Below, one piece after another: positions 52,529 through 60,243 of a DNA stretch of 60,243 bases. The number at the start of each line of letters is the position of its first letter. Positions within the stretch are counted from its first letter, which is position 1. The position numbers and the translations under genes were made by a program. The notes beneath the pieces were generated by a model. The model saw only the letters and a program-made list of their open reading frames with translations, had not been told where the DNA came from and did no database searches. This DNA comes from Chloroflexota bacterium (GTDB taxonomy: Bacteria > Chloroflexota > Dehalococcoidia > Lucifugimonadales > UBA3495): positions 1 to 60,243 of the forward strand of contig JADFFS010000003.1 of assembly GCA_022568195.1 (NCBI GenBank), read 5' to 3'.

Positions 52529-54244
52529 ATGCCAATGCGTGACTTTGTCGTCCGGTTCGCCGGTGAAGGCGGGCAGGGAGTGGTAACCTCGGCGGAAGGG
52601 TTGGCCCAGGTTTCCACCCAGGTCGGCTACCACGCGTTGACCTTTGCTACGTTCCCTTCCCAAATTCAAGGTGGCCCCACTTGGACCCAGGTCCGTATGT
52701 CCGTCGATCCCGTGTTCAGCCCCGGCGACGACGTGGACGTTCTGGTGGCCTTTAACCAGGAAGCCTACGACACCCACATAGGCGAGGTGCGGGAAAACGG
52801 AGTGGTCATCTTCAACGCCGACGAGTTCGATTTGCAAGGAGACCCGCGGGCCCTTGGTTTGCCCGTGGACGAGCTGGCGCGCTCCACTGGAAACAACAGG
52901 GCCGCCAACATGGTGATTATCGGCGCCTTGGCCCACTTGGTGGACATGCCCCAGAACTACCTGGACGAGTTCGTGACCAAGCGGTTCACCCGGGGCAGGG
53001 CCGGCGATGATGAAATCATCAGGTCGAACATCATGGCGATCGGCCTGGGCCGGGAGCACATGGCCGCCAGCGGTTTCTCCCTGGGATCCCTGGAAGACCC
53101 GGTGATGCCCGATTATGCCCAGCTGATGCTCAAGGGCAACGAGGCACTGGCGCTGGGAGCGCTGGCCGGAGGACTGGAATTCTACGTGGGCTACCCCATC
53201 TCCCCCGCCACGACCATTCTGCTGTACATGGAGCGCAACCTGGTGGGCGAAGGGAAGTTTGCCTACCAGGTCAGCTCGGAGATCGAGTCTATTACGGCTT
53301 TGCTGGGAGCGGGCTTTGCTGGCAAGAAAGCCATGACAGCCACCGCCGGCCCCGGCTTTTCATTGATGAGCGAGGGAATCGGGCTGGGCTGGATCGCCGA
53401 GATACCCGTAGTGATAGTCGACGTGCAGCGGGGAGGCCCCGCCACGGGCTTGCCCACCAAAACCGAGCAGTCTGACTTGATGGCCTGCATGTTCCCTGCC
53501 CATGGCGACGTTCGCATTCCAATCATCGCCGTCGGTACTGTTGAAGAGTGCTTCTACGGGGCGATCAAAGCCTTGAATTGGTCCGAGCGTTACCAGGGTC
53601 CCGTGGTGTTGATGACCGAGATGGCCCTGGCCGAACGGGCCCAGAACATCCCCAAACCTGACCTTTCCAAAGTTCAGGTAAAAGGCCGGCAGGTATATCA
53701 AGGAACCAACGGCTACCGCCGCTACGCAGGCCACGAACTGTCTCCCATGCCCATTCCGGGCAACCCGGGAGCCTACGTGGCCAACGGCAGCGAGCACGAC
53801 GACATGGGGGACACCACCCACCTGCCCGAGCGTCACGTCCAGATGACCGAACGCAGGTTCGGCAAGCTTAAGCTTTTGGAAGAGGACGACTACGAGGTCG
53901 ACAAACCCGACGAGTCCATCGTCCTCATGACCTGGGGAGGGTCGAAAGGCTCCGCCTGGGAGGCATACAACCAGCTAAAGGAGCAAGGCGTGCCGGTGGG
54001 CTGGCGCTACACCATGTATCTCAACCCGCTGCCGCCCAGACTTCTGGAGGAGCTTAAGCAAAAGGAGTTGGTGATTGTCCCCGAGTTGAACTACCAGGGG
54101 CAGTTCGCCAGCATCCTGCGCTCCCAAGGGGTCAAAGCGGAAGCCATCACCCAGTACACAGGACTACCTTTCAAAGTCCGGCATCTGGTCGAGGAAGTAA
54201 CTCGCATGACCGAGTCTCGGCTCAAGGAGACGGTCGGGGTATGA
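52529..54244 (+). CDS. korA: 2-oxoacid:ferredoxin oxidoreductase, fused gamma-alpha subunit
   Basis: The 571-residue protein has an N-terminal gamma domain (RFAGEGGQGVVTSAEGLAQVSTQVGY) fused to the alpha domain starting near residue 200 with GNEALALGALAGGLEFYVGYPISPAT. VDVQRGGPATGLPTKTEQSDL is a typical KorA block. With KorB it converts 2-oxoglutarate or another 2-oxoacid to the acyl-CoA, reducing ferredoxin. I chose the ATG at 52529 after GGGAGGA. korB overlaps its stop by four bases. Confidence 0.92.
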   Translation: MPMRDFVVRFAGEGGQGVVTSAEGLAQVSTQVGYHALTFATFPSQIQGGPTWTQVRMSVDPVFSPGDDVDVLVAFNQEAYDTHIGEVRENGVVIFNADEFDLQGDPRALGLPVDELARSTGNNRAANMVIIGALAHLVDMPQNYLDEFVTKRFTRGRAGDDEIIRSNIMAIGLGREHMAASGFSLGSLEDPVMPDYAQLMLKGNEALALGALAGGLEFYVGYPISPATTILLYMERNLVGEGKFAYQVSSEIESITALLGAGFAGKKAMTATAGPGFSLMSEGIGLGWIAEIPVVIVDVQRGGPATGLPTKTEQSDLMACMFPAHGDVRIPIIAVGTVEECFYGAIKALNWSERYQGPVVLMTEMALAERAQNIPKPDLSKVQVKGRQVYQGTNGYRRYAGHELSPMPIPGNPGAYVANGSEHDDMGDTTHLPERHVQMTERRFGKLKLLEEDDYEVDKPDESIVLMTWGGSKGSAWEAYNQLKEQGVPVGWRYTMYLNPLPPRLLEELKQKELVIVPELNYQGQFASILRSQGVKAEAITQYTGLPFKVRHLVEEVTRMTESRLKETVGV

Positions 54245-55107
54245 GCAAAAAGAACGCTGAATACGATTTCAAGTGGTGCCCCGGTTGCGGCGACTTCGGA
54301 GTCCGCCGAGCGTTGGAGTTTGCCATGGTGGACTGGCTGGAAGAGACCGGTCTCCCCATGGAGAACAACGTGGTGATCGCCGGGATCGGCTGTTCCGGCA
54401 ACCTGGTGCACCTCCTAGAAGGCCCTCAACCCTACGGCTTCCACGGCATTCACGGGCGTTCCTTACCCATTGCCATGGGCGTAAAAATGGCCCGCCCGGA
54501 GCTGAATGTGGTGGTGATCGCGGGGGACGGAGACTTCCTCAGCATCGGCGCGGAGCACATCGGCCCCCAAGCATCACGCAATCTGAACGTTTGCGCCATA
54601 ATCATGGACAATGGCGTCTATGGACTTACCAAGGGCCAGAGCTCGCCAACCACCGCATTGGGCGTGATTACAAGTTCGACGCCCTTCGGCAAGCTGGAAG
54701 CTGAGATTAACCCCCTAGAGCTGTACCTGACTTTGGGTGTTTCTTTCATCGCTTCAGGCTTTTCGAGCCAACCGAGACCGCTGGCAAAGTTGATCACTCA
54801 AGGCATGGAACATCGGGGTTTCTCAATCGTCCACGTTCAATCTCCCTGCACAGCCTACAACGACACCTACGAAACCTTGAAAGGGAATGCCAAGAAGGGG
54901 ATCCAGCCTGCTCTTTGGTCAATCCCCGACGAGCACGATCCGGGAGACCGGGCCGCCGCCCATGAATTGCTCCAGCAGGGAGGAATCCCGTTGGGAGTGA
55001 TCTACCAGGATTCCGACCGGCTTTCCCTGGACCAGCAAGTGGAAAAAACGTGGGCCAAGGCCGGTGCCAAGTCGGTCCAGGAACTGATGGGCGCCTTCGA
55101 ATTCTGA
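54241..55107 (+). CDS. korB: 2-oxoacid:ferredoxin oxidoreductase, beta subunit
   Basis: The 288-residue protein binds thiamine diphosphate. It starts with KWCPGCGDFGVRRALEFAM, and has GIGCSGN, GIHGRSLPIAMGVKMARPEL and the ThDP motif GDGDFLSIGAEHIGPQASRNLNVCAIIMDNGVYGLTKGQ. The Cys residues of CPGC may hold a cluster, as in family members. It overlaps korA by four bases and is closed by a strong terminator. Confidence 0.94.
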   Translation: MSKKNAEYDFKWCPGCGDFGVRRALEFAMVDWLEETGLPMENNVVIAGIGCSGNLVHLLEGPQPYGFHGIHGRSLPIAMGVKMARPELNVVVIAGDGDFLSIGAEHIGPQASRNLNVCAIIMDNGVYGLTKGQSSPTTALGVITSSTPFGKLEAEINPLELYLTLGVSFIASGFSSQPRPLAKLITQGMEHRGFSIVHVQSPCTAYNDTYETLKGNAKKGIQPALWSIPDEHDPGDRAAAHELLQQGGIPLGVIYQDSDRLSLDQQVEKTWAKAGAKSVQELMGAFEF

Positions 55108-55127
55108 GTTTCGGTGAACCCCAAAAC

Positions 55128-55163
55128 AAAAGCTCCCCTATGTGAAGGGGAGCTTTTATTTTG
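55128..55163 (+). terminator. Terminator of korAB
   Basis: AAAAGCTCCCC (55128-55138) pairs with GGGGAGCTTTT (55147-55157), loop of eight bases, followed by ATTTT. The A-run at the left may make it bidirectional for the convergent sigma factor gene. Confidence 0.92.
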
Positions 55164-55310
55164 GCAGGCATTCACACCTGGGCCATGGCCTTTACTTCGA
55201 TGTTGTTGGGCATCGTGGCTCATAAACCGGACCAGACAATTTGAGCACGGGGGATAGCGTGGTACCCTGGACCGTAAGCCCGCCGGAGTAGGTCTGGCCG
55301 GGGAGCCTGG

Positions 55311-55838
55311 TTACTGGCTGGTCGCCAGATAATCCTGCATGTGTTTACGAAGTAATACCCGGCCTCGGTGGAGCCGGGCTTTTAGCGAAGAGACCGAGAT
55401 GTTCAGCGATTCGGAGGCTTCTTCGTTGCTCAGCCCCTGGATGTCTCGCATGACCACTGCGGCCTTCAAGTTGGCCGCCAGCATGTCCAGGCCCTGCTCC
55501 AAGTGCTCCCTGAGCTCGCTGTTCAATGCCATCTTCTCCGGGCCCTCAGTAGGGCTGGGGAAGTCCATGTCTTCGTAGCCGGTCTGGGTCAGGGTCCTGG
55601 TGGGCCGGTCCTTGCGCAGCTTCATAAGCGCCGCGTTGACCGCGATGCGGTACAGCCAGGTGGTGACCTTGGATTCTCCTCGGAACCGGTGGAAGTTGCG
55701 ATAAGCGGCCAGAAACGCGTCCTGGGCGGCGTCTTCGGCATCCGCGTGGTTGCCCAGGACCCGGTAGGTCAGGTTGTACACGAAATCACCGTACTGATCG
55801 ACGATGCTTTCGAAATCTAGCTCTACCTTGCTTTCCAT
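55311..55838 (-). CDS. ECF-type RNA polymerase sigma factor
   Basis: The 175-residue protein has sigma region 2 ([58 protein letters not shown]) and region 4 ([38 protein letters not shown]). It resembles RpoE/SigW-like ECF factors. A zinc-finger anti-sigma-like gene lies divergently upstream rather than in the same operon. Confidence 0.93.
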   Translation of the reverse strand: MESKVELDFESIVDQYGDFVYNLTYRVLGNHADAEDAAQDAFLAAYRNFHRFRGESKVTTWLYRIAVNAALMKLRKDRPTRTLTQTGYEDMDFPSPTEGPEKMALNSELREHLEQGLDMLAANLKAAVVMRDIQGLSNEEASESLNISVSSLKARLHRGRVLLRKHMQDYLATSQ

Positions 55839-56080
55839 TCCTCTCCGCTTGGCGTTCTTGATGCATCCTTTTGGGGGGTATTGTGCATCTAATTGAATAA
55901 GGTTGTCTATAGCCGTACAATTGGAAGCAGTACCCTGTACTCAGGGGCGCACCACATGGCGGCGATGCGACTAACCTGGACGGAGGCGGTTCCACAGCGG
56001 ATCTGTTACGCGAATTTCGTCAAGGTCAGGTGGTTGCCCATTGGCACGGATGGCTTTAGAATAGGTTGGGAGTTACCAAA

Positions 56081-56344
56081 GTGAATAGCTGGCTTACGAA
56101 AATATTCCGAAGAGGCGAGGTCGACTGCAACGACGTGCGGCGACTCTCCTCTGATTACCTTGAGGATGACCTTCCAGAGGTTAAGCAATCCGCTATCCGG
56201 ACCCACCTGAGCAATTGCGGTCCCTGCCGCGCCTTTGTGGAAACCCTGGCTTCTACCATAGGGATTCTGTCCCGCTTGCCCAGAGTATCCGCGCCATCAT
56301 CCTTCAAAGAATCGGTGATGAACCGCATAAAACGGGGCGATTAA
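56081..56344 (+). CDS. Putative zinc-finger (zf-HC2) anti-sigma factor, short form
   Basis: The 87-residue protein has the ZAS motif DCNDVRRLSSDYLEDDLPEVKQSAIRTHLSNCGPCRAFVE, with HxxxCxxC. It stops before any clear membrane segment, so it is a soluble, short anti-sigma. I chose the GTG at 56081 because GGGAG sits eight bases before it; a TTG at 56066 is also open. A promoter-like TTGCCC-N17-TAGAAT (56034-56062) directly precedes it. Its partner is probably the divergent sigma factor gene. Confidence 0.7.
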   Translation: MNSWLTKIFRRGEVDCNDVRRLSSDYLEDDLPEVKQSAIRTHLSNCGPCRAFVETLASTIGILSRLPRVSAPSSFKESVMNRIKRGD

Positions 56345-56372
56345 CCCAAGGGTCGTAGTCTGGTCCGGCACT

Positions 56373-56852
56373 TCAGGACGCTTTGTCCAGTTCCGCTTGT
56401 AACGATTGATACTTGGACGGGCACTTGACCAGGATACTGTCCGCTTGGAACACTTGGTCGGGCCCGTAGCTGCCCTGCAGAATAACCTCCGAATGGGGAT
56501 TGAAAAACAGGTCTGGAAGCACACCCACGTAGGCTGCTTCTAGCTGTGCACCTGCCAGACCGCCTCCCTCGTCCTGAAGCCGGAAACTGGATGTGATAGA
56601 GTTTCCTTCCCGTAGAAAAGACCCTTCCACCAGCTTGCCCGACACCCGTACGATCCGCCCATCCTGCGCGGTCTGCTTACCGGCGAATTCGCTTACGGTT
56701 AAAAAATAAAGGGCGTTACCAGGGAAGGCGGCGTAGATCATGTAGCCCAGCGCCAGGGCCACCACTACCCCCAGGATCAGAAACCGGGTCCGGTGGCTGC
56801 CGCTTTCCGCTTCCTCCTCGACACTCGCTTCATCTAGCTCGAAATCGTCCAT
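56373..56852 (-). CDS. ccmE: Cytochrome c maturation heme chaperone CcmE, CxxxY type
   Basis: The 159-residue protein has a membrane anchor (RFLILGVVVALALGYMIYAAF) near residues 23-43 and an OB-fold domain (GRIVRVSGKLVEGSF, FRLQDEGGG, VGVLPDLFFNPHSEVILQGSYGPDQVFQADSILVKCPSKYQ). CcmE holds heme covalently before transfer to apocytochrome. The usual heme-binding HxxxY is CPSKY here, so the heme ligand is cysteine, as in the CcmE* variants of archaea and some anaerobes. It ends the ccm operon. Confidence 0.88.
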   Translation of the reverse strand: MDDFELDEASVEEEAESGSHRTRFLILGVVVALALGYMIYAAFPGNALYFLTVSEFAGKQTAQDGRIVRVSGKLVEGSFLREGNSITSSFRLQDEGGGLAGAQLEAAYVGVLPDLFFNPHSEVILQGSYGPDQVFQADSILVKCPSKYQSLQAELDKAS

Positions 56853-56939
56853 CCAAGCTCCTTATCACCGACACCTTATTTCCATTGTACTACGGTTCTA
56901 CAACAGCACCCCGGCCCGGCGGCCGCGAGACCTATGGCC

Positions 56940-57131
56940 CTAGGCGCCACCCTCAGACTCGGATTGCTCCAATGCTCGGCGCATCTCCCTGAGCTCTCGC
57001 TGCAACTCCTGTTGCCGGCGGGTGACAAAAAAGGCATAGATAAAGAAGGCCGCCCAACTCACTGCGAACGCGGCAAAGAGAAAGGGTAGGTTGGTCGAGG
57101 GCAACTCAGACTGTAGCAGGATAACCGGCAT
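56940..57131 (-). CDS. ccmD: CcmD-like small membrane protein
   Basis: The 63-residue protein has one membrane helix (LPFLFAAFAVSWAAFFIYAFFVT) followed by a charged coiled tail (RRQQELQRELREMRRALEQ). CcmD in other bacteria has the same plan and helps release holo-CcmE from CcmABC. The position between ccmC and ccmE supports the name; sequence similarity in this family is always low. Confidence 0.75.
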   Translation of the reverse strand: MPVILLQSELPSTNLPFLFAAFAVSWAAFFIYAFFVTRRQQELQRELREMRRALEQSESEGGA

Positions 57132-57172
57132 CGCGCCTTACTCCTTCAGGTCAGGGTCGGGTTCAACACCGG

Positions 57173-57889
57173 CTACCGGGCCGCCCTTCGCAGCATAGAT
57201 CGTATACCCCGTATCTGGTCTTCGTTGTCCCGCAGTGCCGAGCGCTCCAGCACCAGATACACGAAAAGAAACAGCAGTGCCACCATTGAAAACAGCAGCA
57301 CGGCCAGCATGGTGCCGTCCAGGGAGTCCGCGGCAGCCAATGGTCCCACCACCGGCGACGGATGGATCGACCGCCACCAGATCACCGAGAAATACACGAT
57401 GGGCACATCGACGAATCCCACGATGCCCACCACCGCCGAGTAGATGGCTGCTTTGGCCTGGTTTGGGGCGTAGGCCCGTGTCATCAAATACGCCACGTAG
57501 ATCAGCCAAAGTATCAACGTGGTAGTCAACCGGGGCTCCCATGTCCACCAGGTGTTCCAGATCGGTCTGGCCCAAATAACGCCGGTGATCAGGGCCAAGC
57601 TGACGAATACCACGCCCACCTCGGCCGAGGCGTGGGCCAACCGGTCCCACTTGGCGTCCCGTCGCACAAGATATGCGATGCTGGCCAAAAACACTATAAA
57701 GAAGGCCAGAAACGACATGATTGCGATGGGCACGTGGAAGTAGAACACCCTTTGTATGTGGCCCAGCACCGCGTCTGTAGGCGCCACCATGAAAATCAAG
57801 TACAAATCGGCCAGCATGAGCAAGCCACCCAAAATCAACAAATAAACCCTGATGCTGCCACCACCGGCAAATCCGGTCAACGCGCCCAT
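57173..57889 (-). CDS. ccmC: Heme exporter/handling protein CcmC
   Basis: The 238-residue membrane protein has about six helices and the tryptophan-rich heme-handling motif in WARPIWNTWWTWEPRLTTTLILW, with conserved histidines in RVFYFHVPIAI and the SIHPSPVV loop. CcmC loads heme on CcmE. A longer frame on this strand in another phase was judged a shadow, as only this one gives helical membrane segments. Confidence 0.92.
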   Translation of the reverse strand: MGALTGFAGGGSIRVYLLILGGLLMLADLYLIFMVAPTDAVLGHIQRVFYFHVPIAIMSFLAFFIVFLASIAYLVRRDAKWDRLAHASAEVGVVFVSLALITGVIWARPIWNTWWTWEPRLTTTLILWLIYVAYLMTRAYAPNQAKAAIYSAVVGIVGFVDVPIVYFSVIWWRSIHPSPVVGPLAAADSLDGTMLAVLLFSMVALLFLFVYLVLERSALRDNEDQIRGIRSMLRRAAR

Positions 57890-57898
57890 GCTGCACCT

Positions 57899-58573
57899 CT
57901 ATTCCTCGACGACAACGGCAAACAACCATGAACATATTACGATAAAAAGGGCGTCGAAGATTCCTAACAAGGGTAACCAACGGTTCAGCCCCACGGTGCC
58001 CTCAAAGCCAAGGGCGGCGGAGGTTGCCTCCACCGCACCGATAATCACCGGCAGGATCACCGGAAAGAAAAGCACGGGCAGCATGATCTCCCGGGACCGG
58101 GTCTGGACCGCGATAGCCGAAAACAGTGTCCCCACCAACGCAAAGCCCAGGGTTGCCAGGACGATAGTCACAATGAGCGCCAAAGACAAAGCGGAAAACC
58201 CCAGCAGAATGGAGAATATGGGCAGCAAAACCATCTCAATCGTCAGCATGAACAGGAAGCTGCTCAATGCTTTGCCCAGGAATATGGCGTCCCGGCTAAT
58301 CGGAGCCAGCAGCAAGCCATCCAGCCCGCCCTGCTCCCGTTCACGGACAAAGGCCCGGTTCATCGCCAGCGTGGCAGCAAAAGCGAAAGCGACCCAAAGG
58401 ATCCCTGGGGCCAAAATGGCGGAACGCTGGGGCGCCACGTTCAACGCGAAGTTGAACACGACCACCACCACGAGGCCGAACACCAGCACGGAAACCACCA
58501 GCTCCCGCGAACGCCACTCCAGGAGGATATCTTTCCAGACCAGAACCAACACCGGTTTCACAAGCTGGCTCAT
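57899..58573 (-). CDS. ccmB: Heme exporter protein CcmB (ABC permease)
   Basis: CcmB is the membrane partner of CcmA in the ABC transporter that releases holo-CcmE. The 224-residue protein has six hydrophobic segments and starts MSQLVKPVLVLVWKDILLEWRSRE, the family opening. I chose the ATG at 58573, which overlaps the ccmA stop by four bases. An upstream extension to 58750 is only the shadow of ccmA. EREQGGLDGLLLAPISRDAIFLGK is a typical CcmB block. Confidence 0.92.
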   Translation of the reverse strand: MSQLVKPVLVLVWKDILLEWRSRELVVSVLVFGLVVVVVFNFALNVAPQRSAILAPGILWVAFAFAATLAMNRAFVREREQGGLDGLLLAPISRDAIFLGKALSSFLFMLTIEMVLLPIFSILLGFSALSLALIVTIVLATLGFALVGTLFSAIAVQTRSREIMLPVLFFPVILPVIIGAVEATSAALGFEGTVGLNRWLPLLGIFDALFIVICSWLFAVVVEE

Positions 58574-59307
58574 CGCCCTACCCCCAGCGTAGTGGCCAGC
58601 AACTCCTGAAAACCGGCGGCGTCCGGATACTCGTCGGAACCGCGAAAACGTACCCTGCCCCGGCATAGAACCCCCACTTTGTCGCTCCATGCCATGCCCA
58701 ATTCGGGGTTGTGGGTGGTCATTACCACCGACCGCCCGGCGGAAGTCCACTCCTCCAGCAGGTCCTTCAGCACCGAAACCGAACCCGGGTCCAGGCCGGT
58801 CTCGGGCTCGTCCAGCAACAGCACCGGCGGCTGGTGCAAGATCGCCCGGGCTATGGCTACCCGCTTCTGCAATCCATGCGACAGGGTACGGACACGCTGG
58901 GCTTCCCGGCTGGCCAGACCCAACCGCGACAGGGCCTCGCTGGCCCGCTGCCGAGGGTCGCTCAGGCCGTAGAGCCGCCCGTAATACACCAAATTTTCCA
59001 GGCAGGTAAGGTCGTCGTAAAGGAAGGTCTGGTGCGCCACCACGCCGACCCTGCGGCGGACCGCCTCGGGCCGGCGGCGAGCGTTATATCCGGCGATTAC
59101 CACGGTTCCCGAGTCAGCCCGGGCCTGGGTAGCCAGAATACGCAGCAGGGTGGTCTTCCCTACGCCGTTAGCACCCAAGAGGACCAGCAGTTCTCCCCAA
59201 CCTAGCGCCAAATCCAGGTCCCAGAGGACTGGCCAATCGTCGAAGCTCTTTTCCAGGCCCTCCACCCGGATGGCGCCGGCTATGCTGGCCGCCGGCCCCG
59301 ATTCCAT
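58570..59307 (-). CDS. ccmA: Heme exporter ATP-binding protein CcmA
   Basis: A 245-residue ABC ATPase with Walker A LLGANGVGKTTLLRILA, signature RTLSHGLQKRVAIARAIL, Walker B VLLLDEPETGLD and the switch His in VMTTHNPE. Its neighbours ccmB, ccmC and ccmE identify it as CcmA. It opens the operon ccmA-B-C-D-E, where the genes are separated by small gaps or overlaps. Confidence 0.92.
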   Translation of the reverse strand: MESGPAASIAGAIRVEGLEKSFDDWPVLWDLDLALGWGELLVLLGANGVGKTTLLRILATQARADSGTVVIAGYNARRRPEAVRRRVGVVAHQTFLYDDLTCLENLVYYGRLYGLSDPRQRASEALSRLGLASREAQRVRTLSHGLQKRVAIARAILHQPPVLLLDEPETGLDPGSVSVLKDLLEEWTSAGRSVVMTTHNPELGMAWSDKVGVLCRGRVRFRGSDEYPDAAGFQELLATTLGVGR

Positions 59308-59366
59308 CGGGGCTACCTCTGTCCCACCGGCCGGGAGTGTCGAGTCATTGCTAAGCCCTCACATCA

Positions 59367-59396
59367 ATTCTAATTTCGGGGTGATGTCACTGCTAA
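59367..59396 (-). promoter_or_regulatory. Promoter of the ccm operon
   Basis: On the minus strand TTAGCA (59391-59396) and TAGAAT (59367-59372) are 18 bases apart, about 60 bases before the ccmA start. The direct repeats GTCATTGCTAAG and GTCACTGCTAAG flank it. Confidence 0.45.
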
Positions 59397-59466
59397 GGGT
59401 AGGCCTCCTTAGCTTCAGATTCAATCTCTTAGAGAATTGTTTCTGCTGATCACACCCGGTTCCAAG

Positions 59467-60243
59467 TCAGTCCGGGAAGTCGCCGCCGTGCAACCGGGCG
59501 TACAGGCCTTTGAACGCGTCCACCGTGTCCCCGGTAGCCTGCCGCAGAAAGGCCTGGTAAATCTCGTTTTCATCTACCGGCCGCTTTTGCTGAGCAGCCA
59601 GTTGATGGAGCTCTCGCCAGGCGGCGCTGAACGGGCCGGGGCTCAGTAAATCGTAAAGTTCGATAAACAGGTTCTCGCCCCGGTTGTGGTTACAGGTGAA
59701 ATTGGACGCTTGCCGGTGAGCCGCGTAACCTTCAACGGCAAGCTTATCAATAAGTTTCTGTATGGTGGGCACCTGCATTGAGTCGCAGGACTTCAGGCCA
59801 AAAGCCAGCTCGGGAGACACGTTAACCCGAAGAGATCCCCCGTAAGTCCTATCGCGTACGTAGCTGGTGAGAAAGTCGGCCGCCCCCTCGCGAAACCACA
59901 ACGGCGCCTGGTCAGCGCCCCAATAATAATGGGCTATCTCGTGGAAGAGGGCGCGGTTGGTCTCCCCTGGTATCGTCAGCTCAGGGTCTACCAGGATGTG
60001 GGTTCCCCTATTGAGGTCCAGGTAGTCAACTTCGGACCCAAGGTTGAGCTCCCGTGGTAAGGCAAGCAGCGTGATGACCTCTTGGCGAGGGAACGGCAGT
60101 CCGGTTAGCTCCTCCATCGCTCTGATCGCGTCTTCCAACTGGTCCAACATCGCCTCTCGTTTGTCTCGAAGCTCTTGCGCCGCCCGTTCCACCGTCACGG
60201 AACCCATGGCTTCCGGTTCGGCTTGTATCCAGTTCAGCCGGCC
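59467..60243 (-). CDS. Gluzincin-type zinc metallopeptidase, 5' end outside the window
   Basis: The visible protein has the zinc motif HEIAHYYWG (HExxH) with a second-site Glu in PLWFREGAADFL, the layout of M1-like gluzincins; catalytic residues are intact. The frame stays open to the window edge (residues GRLNWIQAEPEA before the ATG at 60207), so it is probably the C-terminal part of a larger protein. No signal peptide is seen in the visible part. It lies 159 bases upstream of ccmA on the same strand but with a promoter between. Substrate is unknown. Confidence 0.7.
   Translation of the reverse strand, partial: GRLNWIQAEPEAMGSVTVERAAQELRDKREAMLDQLEDAIRAMEELTGLPFPRQEVITLLALPRELNLGSEVDYLDLNRGTHILVDPELTIPGETNRALFHEIAHYYWGADQAPLWFREGAADFLTSYVRDRTYGGSLRVNVSPELAFGLKSCDSMQVPTIQKLIDKLAVEGYAAHRQASNFTCNHNRGENLFIELYDLLSPGPFSAAWRELHQLAAQQKRPVDENEIYQAFLRQATGDTVDAFKGLYARLHGGDFPD

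Noticed and set aside
55165-55225. Short minus-strand frame ending IEVKAMAQV, similar to a RidA C-terminus
   Set aside because: Only about 13 residues are open before a stop; too short to call a gene remnant.
57138-57980. 280-residue frame overlapping ccmC in another phase
   Set aside because: It has no membrane helices and reads as a Gly/Arg-rich shadow of ccmC.

Overview
The window looks like chromosomal DNA of a free-living, GC-rich bacterium, most probably a Chloroflexota of the Dehalococcoidia/SAR202 kind. This is inference from gene content: a class II (B12-dependent) ribonucleotide reductase next to NrdR, a two-subunit KorAB ferredoxin oxidoreductase, a division cluster cut down to rsmH-ftsA-ftsZ with no ftsL, ftsI or mur genes, a CxxxY-type CcmE, and short GTCATTC-ended intergenic palindromes. 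I saw no rRNA, tRNA, CRISPR array, prophage or transposase gene.

Left part (1-20 kb). An ABC-3 metal permease, an SDR dehydrogenase and a cation diffusion facilitator precede gatCA. A higBA toxin-antitoxin pair with its own promoter and operator-like dyad sits before asnS. Next come a DNA N6-methyltransferase-like protein that has lost its NPPY motif and a ThDP-enzyme cluster: PYR subunit, PP subunit, small membrane protein, and a second PP-like subunit with a damaged cofactor motif. An iron block follows, with fbpC-dtxR on one strand, fbpA-fbpB on the other, and a shared control region carrying DtxR-like boxes. A nitroreductase, a cupin and a 6PGDH-like reductase complete this part, with MITE-like repeats between them.

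Middle part (20-43 kb). A Fur-family regulator is coupled to a His-rich nickel transporter. A mostly minus-strand run of metabolic and membrane genes follows: a DLH-like hydrolase, MFS, pepA, a P-loop kinase, degV, a HAAS-domain membrane protein with its PadR regulator, yggT, proC and pdxA. Then come nrdJ, a small coupled ORF, nrdR, ftsZ, ftsA and rsmH. On the plus strand lies the protein quality-control run tig-clpP-clpX.

Right part (43-60 kb). A long minus-strand housekeeping series runs dprA, topA, xerC/D, aroQ, pepP, efp, xseA, xseB, then a PHP-domain gene remnant and a formyltransferase. korAB is on the plus strand behind a strong promoter and a long leader. An ECF sigma gene and a zinc-finger anti-sigma-like gene are divergent. 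The window closes with the cytochrome c maturation operon ccmABC-ccmD-ccmE and the 3' part of a gluzincin-type metallopeptidase gene that runs off the end.

Gene starts were moved from the longest reading frame wherever a Shine-Dalgarno site, promoter position or family length favoured an internal start; each such choice is stated. Promoter and operator calls are pattern reading by eye.
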